Source: Verrucomicrobia bacterium IMCC26134 (lineage in GTDB: Bacteria; Verrucomicrobiota; Verrucomicrobiia; Opitutales; Opitutaceae). Taken from it: a stretch of 64,000 bases of DNA. Below, piece by piece: positions 58,301 through 64,000 of this stretch; the first letter of the stretch is position 1; each line of letters starts with the position of its first letter. The translations under genes and the position numbers were made by a program. The notes beneath the pieces are model-generated. The model was not told the origin of the DNA. It saw only the letters and a program-made list of their open reading frames with translations, and did no database searches. The stretch covers positions 2,341,501 through 2,405,500 of the forward strand of contig CP011265.1 of the NCBI GenBank assembly GCA_000972765.1. Reading direction: 5' to 3'.

Positions 58301-61300
58301 TCCTCGCGATGCGAGAGGGTGAGTCCGGTGATCTCGCGGTTAACGACCAGACCGCCGAGGTCAAAGGCGTTGGTAGAGGAGCTGTTGGGTTCGCAGGCGT
58401 CGGCAGGGAGCCAGACGGCAAGCGGACCGACAGCAGTCTGGTCACCGCGATCGGGGTCGGGGTTGGCCTCGCGGCGGTCCACCACAAAGGCGAGCGTGAG
58501 GTCACCGGTGACCGCGGCAGGAAGGCTGACCGTGAAAGTGCGGGTCCAGGTTTCTCCGGCGGCAAGAACGGGGATGGCGAAGGCGGGCCGCAGGAGGGCG
58601 TCGGTGGTTTCAATCAGTTCATCGCGGCTCCAGAGCAAGGCGCCCTCGACCGGAAGCGAAGGAAGCGTGCCGCCGTTGGTCACGCGCACGGTGACATCGA
58701 AGAACTGGCCGGTAAGGATTCGTTCCGGGAGCGACATGAACTCGGCGATAAGGGCGGGGCCGGCGGGCACGGTCGCATGGACGGCAACTTGGTAATCCAC
58801 CCCGAGGTTTTCGGTGCCGGTGAGGACGATGAAGTAACGGGCGGCGGGCAGACCAGCGAGGGCGATGCGACCGGAGGTGGCGTTGACCGCCTCAAGCGTT
58901 CCGACGAGGGCAAGGGTATCGGCGCGATAGAGACGGGCCGTGACGGAAGGGTTGGTGACGCCCCACGTGAAAACGATGGCATCATTCCCCGCGCCCGAGG
59001 CCGCGGTGCGGAACACGAAGTAATCGGTATCATTCGCATCGGAGAGGGTAAGCGCGGGGATAGTCACCGAACCATTCACGACCCCGAAATCTTTGGCCGT
59101 GGCAAAGGAGTTATTGGGCTCGGAAGCGTCGGGCAGGAGGGAAGCACCGGACTCGTCCGCCGGCATAAACTTATACGGCCCATGCAAAGCATCGGTGGTG
59201 GAGAATATCACCTGTTTCCAGAGTCCCTTCTCGAAGACGCCGAACAAGGCGGTGGCCTTGATCTCGGCCTCGACCGTGATGGGGAAAGTAAGCGTGGATG
59301 GGCCCGAGTTGGGGATGGTGACGGTGAGGCCAACCGAAGCGGAGAGCGTGCCGGAAACGCCAAGCAGGCCTACGCCGCTGGCCTCCACCTTGCCCTCAAG
59401 TGCACCGTTCAAACCGAAAGAGTAAGAGGCCGCATTAGCGACGAGCCCATTGTTCTCGGCCAGAAGACCGTAAGTGGCGGAGGCGCCAAAAGAAAGCGAG
59501 GCGGAGGCGCTGGCGTAGAACTGCACCCAAGGCCCGATGGAACCGATGAGGCGTTGCGGAAACTCGATCTTCGCCAGCGGGAGATCCGCCTTGAAGGTCG
59601 CCTGCAACTTGCCGGCAGTGAGTTCAAGATCGGCATTGATTTCAAACTTCTCGTATTCCACTTCAGCCGAGAACTCGATGCCGGTCCTCCCGCTGGTGGT
59701 GTAAGCACTTTGGGCCTGATCGTTCCGGGTCTGGATCATCTTCCACAAGGCATCGAAGTATTCACTGCGCGCACCCTTCGGATCCTTCAAGAAGCCAAGG
59801 AACGCGGTGACATCCATCTGGACATCCCCGCCTATATCCGCACCGCCAATGGTCGTCATGAAATCAAGTATACCGGTCAGCGGAAGCGAGATGCGCGGGG
59901 CCTGATAGCCGAGGAAGTTAAAGGTTATCGCGGGCCCGACCCAAAGATTGGAGGCCTCACCGCCCAGACTAAAATCGAAACCGAAAAAGGAACCGAAGGA
60001 GGCCGCGATCGAAGGAGACTTGACCAGTCCGGCGAGGAAGTTCGCCGGTAAATCCCACTTCTTTGAGAGTATCCAGTCAGTGCGCTCGATCACATAGTGG
60101 TCGGTGCTCCACGTGATGGAGGCCTGAGTGGTGCCTCCAGTCGGCGCAGGATACTTGCCGGGAGTGGCCCAGTCGGGCTGATCAACCATGTAAATCGTGT
60201 AGTCACCCTTCGACACAACCACGCCGTTGCTAGAGAGCGCGCGATAAGAGAGAACGGTGCCATTGCTGTAGCCACCCATGTTAAGGGTGAACTTGTAAAC
60301 GCCAACGGAGCGCTTCTGGACCAAAATGGTTTCGGTGCCGACGGTGAGTTCAACCCGATCTACGGCCGGAGCCAGATCGCCGGCGATGCGCAACGTAAAG
60401 ATATTAGTCAGATCCACGCCTTTAACGTAGCGTCCCAGATCATACTCGTCGGGATCGCCATCCCACGTCGCGATCAGACGCCCCGGAAGGGACTGGGTGG
60501 AGACGTCGTTATTGTTTGTGGTGTCCTCACCGGAGACAGGGCGGAAACGAACGATCCACCAGACATTTTTATCCACCGCCAAGGGAGTGGTGAGATTGAG
60601 GTCCACCTGGTTATTGCCGAGTGCGAGTTCAGACGCATCCCGAAGCGTCCAGGTATGGGCCGGCGTGATGCCGGCGTTGACATCGCTCCAATCCGGAAGC
60701 GTGCTGCGGTAGAGATCAACGAAGAGTTCCTTGGTATTAAGGACTTTTCCCGTGATCGCATAATTAAGGATGAACTTGGCGAAACCATCTCCGGTGGGCT
60801 CGATGTAATCCACCCCGAGGGCGATGACGTCGGAGGGCGCGGTCGGGCTGGAGGCCACGCCGGAGGGAAGCGCACTGCCGGACGTATTGCCCGCGCTACC
60901 GCCGGAAACTGTCTTGCCGGCGAGTATGCCGTGGTCGAATGCCAGCTTGTTCTCCTCGGCGTAGCGATCAATCGAACGGTCGAGCGTCTTGCCGCTTTCG
61001 GTCGCTTTGTATTGAGCCTCGGCGAGGTTGGTAAGATCCTGGACGTTATACCACCGGACTTGGCTCACGCCTTTGAAGCTGACGAAAAGCAGCTGATTGT
61101 AAGGATCAATCGAGACCTCGTCAGGCCAGCCAAAAGGCACCTCCTCGGTGGCGGCCAGCAAGGTGGCCTTGCCAAAGGGATCACGGATTATAGCGAGATT
61201 TCCACCGTGGTTGAGCGGGCTGGTGGGGTCGCGGTCAAAGCTCGTGTCGCCGTTGAAGGTATTGTTGCAGACGACGAAGGCGTAGCTGAAGTCGGCGGTG

Positions 61301-63276
61301 AAGGCGATGGACTCGGCGTTGTTAACATCAAAGAAATTCTTGGCGTTCCAAGTCCGGCCAACCGAGTAATCGAGCGACTGAATGACAAACGGAGCGATCG
61401 TGCCGATGGCGCCGAAGAGCAAGTTTTGCGAAAGGGCTTCGCTCGCCTCCTGCCGGGCACGGCGGATGGCGTCAGCCTTGGCAAAGTCCATCACGACGCG
61501 GTTGGTCAAGGTGGCTGTGGTGGCGGTGAGCTCGAAGAACTTCACGCCCTGGATATCGTTGCCGCGCACGGCGACGGCGACTTGGTTGGCCCTGGCGCCG
61601 GGAGTGACGCCGAAGGGTTTATAGCCGACCTCCTGCGACAAGAACTGGCGTTTGTTATAGCCATAGTCACCGAGGTTTGAGGCCGTAAGGGGGGTCCAGA
61701 AAATGTATCCCTTCTCGGCCCCGGAGTCGCCGCCGGACCAGCGGGCAGCGCCGGGGCTGGCGACCACGAGAAAATTCGTGCCGGCGCCTTGCGTGACGGT
61801 GATGCCGGTCAGACCGGTGAGATCCTTGATGCCGGTGAGGATGCGAAGATCGTAAATGGCGAGCGGAGCGGTGACGTCATTCCCAGCGAGATCGGTGGAG
61901 AACTCGTAAACACGTGCGGAGTCACGATCGGTCACAAAGCCATGAGGCAATGTGCCGCCAAGAGCCGGACTAAGCGTTATATACCACGGACGGGCGTTGC
62001 CGCCATTGAGAACGATACGGTCAATCACGCCGGGCGTGGACGGCTTGAGGTCAATCTCGGTCAGGGCAATGGCGTCTATGATCGAGATAGTGCCCTCGGC
62101 AGTGTTGGACACATAGACGTAACGCCCATCCGCTGAAACCACGGCATCGGACGGACCGCGACCGACCGTGATGGTGCGGATCACAACCGGGCCGCCGGAG
62201 GGCAGCGGATCAATCACCGAGACGGTGTCGCTGCGGGTATTGACCACCCAGATGAAATGAGGGACGGGCAACGCGATGCGCTCGCGGTAGTCACCCTCCC
62301 AGCGCGATGTGGCCACGGGATCACGGCCAGTAGCACCGGTGAAAGTGAAGTAGTCCACTTTAACTTGAACCTCAAGATACAGACTGCCCAAGGGCAGGCC
62401 CGAGGGAACGACGATTTCAAGCGTGTCACCGGAGAGGCTGGAAGGCGTGACATTCCAGATGTTGACGCCCTGAACGCGGCGCGCCTCATCCAGGCTGAAG
62501 GTTTCGCTCGTGGTGGCAAAGACAGCCCGCAAGCGCGACACATCGGTCACGCCTAAGAGGGATTCCAGATTGGTGAGGGTGACTTTGATACTCGAGACCA
62601 CCGTATTGCCTGCGCCAGTGCCGGAAACCAGCTCCGCACGTGGATCGAATAGAGGGCGCTGGGGGTTCTGATAAGGATCGGCTACATCAATATTGATAAC
62701 CTGATTAACGTTTGCGACCACCGTGACCGGCGCCTCCGCAAGAGTCACGACATCACCGTAAGTGCGATAAACGCGAATCTTCACCGCGCTGCTCACCAAA
62801 GGCAGGCGCGAATCGTAGATCGAATCACTCCCGATATAGTAGGACTCACCGCCGAGGGTTATGACCTCGTAAATCGCATCGGTGTAAGCAGGCGTGATAG
62901 TCGCGAAGGAAGTGATCGGGCCGCGCGCGGCCATGAAGGTGCCAGCGCTGGTCGCACCATCGAAGGGCGGTGAGGCAGTGCGGGCCACTCCGTCAACACC
63001 AACGAAGGCTACGTCAACCAAAGCCCAACCGGTTTTAAGCACGCCAGCGGCGCCAAGAAAGCGGCCGCTGCGGAATAGCAACAACTGTTCACCCACTGCC
63101 GCGCCAATCGGGGCGGTTATGCTGATGCCAAAGGGGTTCGCGGGCGCGGTGCCGAAGCCAACCGAGAAGCCGGACACGAAGGTGAGTCCGCCTGGGATCG
63201 GGAGCGGCAGCGAACCCGCCGCGACGTTCGTGACGGTCACGATCTGGCTCGCGCCGCCGGGAGGCAACGAGGCCAT
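52342..63276 (-). CDS. Giant mosaic extracellular-type protein, 5'-truncated
   Basis: One frame, about 3,644 residues from the first plausible ATG at 63276; the open frame continues to 63486 but there runs antisense to a receiver domain. Order: unassigned beta domains; a YVTN-type propeller (about 334-745; VSADGRYVYVSNTAEGTISI); a long unassigned region; alternating PPC-like and CARDB-like domains (about 1385-2220; first PPC starts DASEPNNSFATA); a metalloprotease-like domain with HEMGHLYGFE (His2358); seven tandem-95 repeats (about 2674-3338); two Ig-like domains (YQWFKNGVAIAG, YQWRRDGQILVG); a C-terminal domain. No signal peptide can be found, although every domain is of secreted type, so the true 5' end seems lost. 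Confidence 0.8.
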   Translation of the reverse strand: MASLPPGGASQIVTVTNVAAGSLPLPIPGGLTFVSGFSVGFGTAPANPFGISITAPIGAAVGEQLLLFRSGRFLGAAGVLKTGWALVDVAFVGVDGVARTASPPFDGATSAGTFMAARGPITSFATITPAYTDAIYEVITLGGESYYIGSDSIYDSRLPLVSSAVKIRVYRTYGDVVTLAEAPVTVVANVNQVINIDVADPYQNPQRPLFDPRAELVSGTGAGNTVVSSIKVTLTNLESLLGVTDVSRLRAVFATTSETFSLDEARRVQGVNIWNVTPSSLSGDTLEIVVPSGLPLGSLYLEVQVKVDYFTFTGATGRDPVATSRWEGDYRERIALPVPHFIWVVNTRSDTVSVIDPLPSGGPVVIRTITVGRGPSDAVVSADGRYVYVSNTAEGTISIIDAIALTEIDLKPSTPGVIDRIVLNGGNARPWYITLSPALGGTLPHGFVTDRDSARVYEFSTDLAGNDVTAPLAIYDLRILTGIKDLTGLTGITVTQGAGTNFLVVASPGAARWSGGDSGAEKGYIFWTPLTASNLGDYGYNKRQFLSQEVGYKPFGVTPGARANQVAVAVRGNDIQGVKFFELTATTATLTNRVVMDFAKADAIRRARQEASEALSQNLLFGAIGTIAPFVIQSLDYSVGRTWNAKNFFDVNNAESIAFTADFSYAFVVCNNTFNGDTSFDRDPTSPLNHGGNLAIIRDPFGKATLLAATEEVPFGWPDEVSIDPYNQLLFVSFKGVSQVRWYNVQDLTNLAEAQYKATESGKTLDRSIDRYAEENKLAFDHGILAGKTVSGGSAGNTSGSALPSGVASSPTAPSDVIALGVDYIEPTGDGFAKFILNYAITGKVLNTKELFVDLYRSTLPDWSDVNAGITPAHTWTLRDASELALGNNQVDLNLTTPLAVDKNVWWIVRFRPVSGEDTTNNNDVSTQSLPGRLIATWDGDPDEYDLGRYVKGVDLTNIFTLRIAGDLAPAVDRVELTVGTETILVQKRSVGVYKFTLNMGGYSNGTVLSYRALSSNGVVVSKGDYTIYMVDQPDWATPGKYPAPTGGTTQASITWSTDHYVIERTDWILSKKWDLPANFLAGLVKSPSIAASFGSFFGFDFSLGGEASNLWVGPAITFNFLGYQAPRISLPLTGILDFMTTIGGADIGGDVQMDVTAFLGFLKDPKGARSEYFDALWKMIQTRNDQAQSAYTTSGRTGIEFSAEVEYEKFEINADLELTAGKLQATFKADLPLAKIEFPQRLIGSIGPWVQFYASASASLSFGASATYGLLAENNGLVANAASYSFGLNGALEGKVEASGVGLLGVSGTLSASVGLTVTIPNSGPSTLTFPITVEAEIKATALFGVFEKGLWKQVIFSTTDALHGPYKFMPADESGASLLPDASEPNNSFATAKDFGVVNGSVTIPALTLSDANDTDYFVFRTAASGAGNDAIVFTWGVTNPSVTARLYRADTLALVGTLEAVNATSGRIALAGLPAARYFIVLTGTENLGVDYQVAVHATVPAGPALIAEFMSLPERILTGQFFDVTVRVTNGGTLPSLPVEGALLWSRDELIETTDALLRPAFAIPVLAAGETWTRTFTVSLPAAVTGDLTLAFVVDRREANPDPDRGDQTAVGPLAVWLPADACEPNSSSTNAFDLGGLVVNREITGLTLSHREDLDWFALRLLVVGAEGDAITVTRADGLGSLLLEVTDVAGNVLASSTADRATGVVTLSLAGLAAGDYRILVAADDEAAICYTLALASVPRPVANLSVERVTASSEWLAGDTRGSLLVELANLGGAAAFGFTVKAELIIGGVTYALGAPVTVGTLAAGSRSVLSLPVSVPGIPAGSGVVRITVDAADTVVELVDSDNTLGSAVAVITAFDAGELVEAGNGATTLGTLTGGSIITGRTLHSLFDVDTYDFRLAASGGTLDAFTLTFDPSADVRLQLYDANWNFVASATAPVAGTARLTLNGIAAGFYHALIYASGAATAYSLAIQAPAAPAANITVVSITPVTPLIEGGSVTVTTGFLNNGGAASGTFSYRYYLSSDRVVDAGTDTVLGAAISVAGGLASGATLTDTARVLDLSGVGPGFWYLLVLADSGAVVSESAETDNTGATRVLVYPAPDARESIAPVVIPLVAGAGSISALTLHRGDVDTFRFTSTVLGGDLDLVRVTSLAGESPLVLTLLDSAGFVVLSVGGSAGSVAVSLKALPAGDYTVRVAADTTDGLSTEYAISVVAQGLSVLLRPSSDPLPPPASPTGLITGDLSYAATQLVALAAARWAAALGLGMAPVFDVIFADLGSDRLATVVARRDSAGHLIGGSILLALQPGGCEWFLDSSPYDDSEFALAAGALRLASTDSAAYGRFDLWTTVMHEMGHLYGFEPENEAFAARVVTGTDGALRFVGDGYMEILSADGAHLDANSAPDSLLSPLLAAGQRRLLTGREVALVQTLVGGPVRTVETDSEVLPVIPVLVGNLPVQPVMQWQGSDAWVLPVLPSTLWSSTRPTWLAGTAQISAIVNGGFEITDPLAANFGWLTRGLTILSGGEGRLIESASVQARFQQSIVVPVNAITLEITIAGLSFSANHANPGDAFEISVRNAGFASVAGLTLTDALVNVQADGLTRWGGNASVTDAVSGDNLDYTGSRVFRVNLVGIAAGTVLDVSLDLIGFGAAASSARIADVSVLENRPPVAADQSVDATEGTPLHGVVTATDADGHFLTFALGTGPARGTLVFNADGSFTYTAARQPTVGFGDTDSFTFIASDGYASSALATVGLALTDINSAPVVDLAGFTVAEGATTAGPLNATDADGDDLLYALVSGAAHGTVTVNADGTYSYTAARQPTVGFASTDSFTVQANDGLADSVIRTISVTLTPVNDAPMVAPDSATVGEGATHSGSLSATDVDGDAFSFALVGGPAHGVLTLNADGTFTYAAARQPTVGFVATDSFTVKANDGLADSAPRTVTVTLTPVNDAPLLAAGDVTVAEGAASGGALSASDADGDVLIYSLVSGAAHGLVMLNADGTFTYAAARQPTVGFVATDSFTVQANDGLTDSVIRTISVTLTPVNDAPVVAPDSATVGEGATHSGSLSATDVDGDAFSFALVGGPAHGVLTLNADGTFTYAAARQPTVGFVATDSFTVKANDGLADSAPRTVTVTLTPVNDAPLLAAGDVTVAEGAASGGALSASDADGDVLIYSLVSGAAHGTVTVNADGTYSYTAARQPTVGFVATDSFTVQANDGLADSVIRTISVTLTPVNDAPVVAPVAPFTLDEGATFGGLWSASDADGDALTGLVLGAPSHGVVTVNADGTFSYLADRQDFTTFTAEDHFTLAVRDASGATASVVVTVTIVQIASPPAFILQPAAQVTVTGATVTFTATATGKPAPTYQWFKNGVAIAGAIASTLTLTNVKLSDAGRYTVVATNAIRAVTSDVATLQIGQPGKPIKAPTISRQPASSVRGLVDIGAGFTLKVGARAAVGSLLSYQWRRDGQILVGATGSTYMVSSSVPGDAGRYDVLVTNAGGSVISRPLDVVVSLAPSRMVTGDRLVLTGSGFDSTGAPLVLNANWLVNGRLLDDGDATTSERFTYKRRSNTSSLLLVVRTTKTATRTVTTIESYMLNLTSYDAVTGKVSGTWMLQASYAGREGKTHISGRLSGSGTVLW
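53261..55255 (-). repeat. Seven tandem 285-bp coding repeats (tandem-95 domains)
   Basis: Six units start at 53546, 53831, 54116, 54401, 54686 and 54971, exactly 285 bases apart; a seventh, diverged unit is 53261-53545. The shared 14-base word CCGACCGTCGGCTG (or its close form) recurs with the same 285-base step at 53648, 53933, 54218, 54503, 54788 and 55073. Each unit encodes 95 residues of a cadherin-like fold with NADGTFTYAAARQPTVGF and TLTPVNDAP. Units alternate in two types, making a 570-base higher-order repeat: 53831-54115 and 54401-54685 differ at about six bases. Confidence 0.95.
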
Positions 63277-63574
63277 CAACTTTGCGGAAAACACCGGCCA
63301 GCCAATCGCCCTCGTCATCATGGATGTGATGATGCCCGGCCGCACCGGCGACCTCATCGCCCTCGAACTCCGCCGCCTCCGGCCCGGCCTGCCCGTGCTC
63401 TTTTCCACCGGTATGGTCAGCGATTCCGGCCCCGAGCAATCCCTCCGCGAGCAACTCTCCCAGCCCGCGACGGATCTGCTTACCAAGCCCTACGACGAAA
63501 AATCTTTGCGACAGGCCGTCCACCGATTGCTCACCGGCCAAAAGGTGGACTCAAGGCCGCCCATTCCGCATTGA
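63263..63574 (+). pseudogene. Response-regulator receiver domain, 5' part missing
   Basis: In the plus-strand frame ending at the TGA 63572-63574, residues GGNEAINFAENTG lead into the phosphoacceptor block ALVIMDVMMPG (Asp codon 63323-63325), then RRLRPGLPVLFSTGM with the conserved Thr and LLTKPYDEKSLRQAVHRLL with the conserved Lys-Pro. This is the second half of a CheY-like domain, probably the tail of a hybrid histidine kinase. The first helix and the acidic DD pair are missing: upstream of about 63260 the sequence codes for the giant protein on the other strand. It is therefore a remnant, unless the join is an assembly artefact. Confidence 0.8.
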
Positions 63575-63609
63575 GTATCTCGGTCGCAGCCTGGAAGTCG
63601 CCGCCCGAC

Positions 63610-64000
63610 TCACGCCTGGCACGCCGCGATAAAATACCCCGCACCGGCAATTGCGATCGCACATGAACCGGCCCGCATCACACCGAGGGGAATCGCAGGC
63701 CGCACCTTTGGGGTTCGCAGCGCATGCATCACCAAAAACACCGGCAGCACGACCCCCAGATGTCCGCATTCCACGCCCAGGCTAAAGGCTCCGATCGCCA
63801 ACCCCACGCTGAGTCCACCCAGGCCCTGCATCGCATCCAATAACCCGCCGGCAAACCCCAGCCCGTGAAACAGGCCGAAGAAAAACGCGATGGCCAAACG
63901 CCCGTTTCCACGGCTCGCCCGTGCATGGAAGACATTTTGCACCGCGATGAACACAATACTCGCCGCAATCATCGGCTCCACGAGCCGGGATGAGACCCGC
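63610..64000 (-). CDS. HupE/UreJ-family membrane protein, partial at window end
   Basis: The frame stops at 63610-63612 and stays open to the window edge, so the 5' part is outside. The visible 130 residues or so are the C-terminal half of a HupE/UreJ-type protein: SSRLVEPMIAASIVFIAVQN, then AIAFFFGLFHGLGFAGGLL with the conserved FGLxHGxGFA motif, and GAFSLGVECGHL. These are small integral membrane proteins linked in some hosts to nickel or hydrogenase/urease systems, but the family is wide and no such genes are in view. The function is open. Confidence 0.8.
   Translation of the reverse strand, partial: RVSSRLVEPMIAASIVFIAVQNVFHARASRGNGRLAIAFFFGLFHGLGFAGGLLDAMQGLGGLSVGLAIGAFSLGVECGHLGVVLPVFLVMHALRTPKVRPAIPLGVMRAGSCAIAIAGAGYFIAACQA

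Noticed and set aside
58309-61680. Two plus-strand frames of 580 and 527 codons opposite the giant gene
   Set aside because: They are Gly/Arg/Glu-rich shadows; the minus strand has continuous PPC, CARDB and propeller domains in this region.
62894-63262. Upstream part of the plus-strand frame that ends in the receiver domain
   Set aside because: This part is antisense to conserved beta domains of the giant protein and shows no receiver-domain similarity; only 63263-63574 is supported.
63277-63486. Extra 70 codons at the start of the giant minus-strand frame
   Set aside because: They are antisense to a clear receiver domain and give an Arg/Ser-rich sequence without signal-peptide character.

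Overview
The window is a GC-rich bacterial chromosome segment that looks like a polysaccharide-degrading member of the Verrucomicrobiota, probably close to Opitutaceae. This rests on the gene repertoire (pectin lyases and glycosidases without a SusC/SusD pair), on very large secreted proteins with Calx-beta, CARDB and tandem-95 domains, on a verrucomicrobial-type C-terminal DGDGVSNLLEYALGGDP motif, and on the near absence of Shine-Dalgarno sequences. No rRNA, tRNA or CRISPR array was recognised, and no gene-free stretch exceeds 300 bases; the two longest gaps are described as features.

Layout. 1-411 is the end of an ABC exporter. 437-17632 is a carbohydrate-utilisation locus aimed at rhamnogalacturonan I and its side chains: a Tat-exported alpha/alpha-toroid glycosidase, a GH35-GH43 fusion, an arabinanase-like GH43, a PL22 oligogalacturonate lyase, two PL11 rhamnogalacturonan lyases, GH27, GH95 and a GH112 phosphorylase. 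A divergent promoter region with a 25-bp inverted repeat lies between PL22 and the first PL11. 17911-21552 is a large secreted multidomain protein that ends at a bidirectional terminator. 21678-36440 is mostly housekeeping: an alternative sigma factor, a DUF1275 membrane protein, a conserved unknown protein, SppA, SufT, a GT4 glycosyltransferase, a coiled-coil membrane protein, an MFS transporter, PlsY, SerA, an HD hydrolase, an unusual PTS-EIIA / PK-C-like / diadenylate cyclase fusion and a lone NuoA. 36530-42040 holds a DUF362-like secreted protein, dnaG-rpoD and a small lipoprotein. 42095-46514 is a second pectin cluster on the minus strand (heparinase II/III-like, PL1, and a frameshifted GH28). 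46506-52304 has a CcoI-type copper ATPase, NAD-malic enzyme and a GH1 beta-glucosidase.

52342-63276 is a single reading frame of about 3,640 residues encoding a secreted-type mosaic: YVTN-like propeller, PPC and CARDB pairs, a metalloprotease-like HEMGH site, seven exactly phased 285-bp repeats and Ig-like domains. It has no signal peptide because its 5' end meets, head on, a response-regulator receiver domain on the opposite strand that is also cut at its 5' end. This junction near 63240-63276 is either a real rearrangement or an assembly join. The window ends inside a HupE/UreJ-family membrane protein gene.

How the genes fit together: secreted PL11, PL1, GH43 and GH95 enzymes would cut pectin backbones and side chains outside the cell or in the periplasm, while cytoplasmic-looking GH27, GH35-GH43, GH112 and GH1 would finish imported oligosaccharides, with GH112 doing so by phosphorolysis. 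The most distinctive regulatory gene is the EIIA-diadenylate cyclase fusion, which could tie phosphotransfer state to c-di-AMP production.
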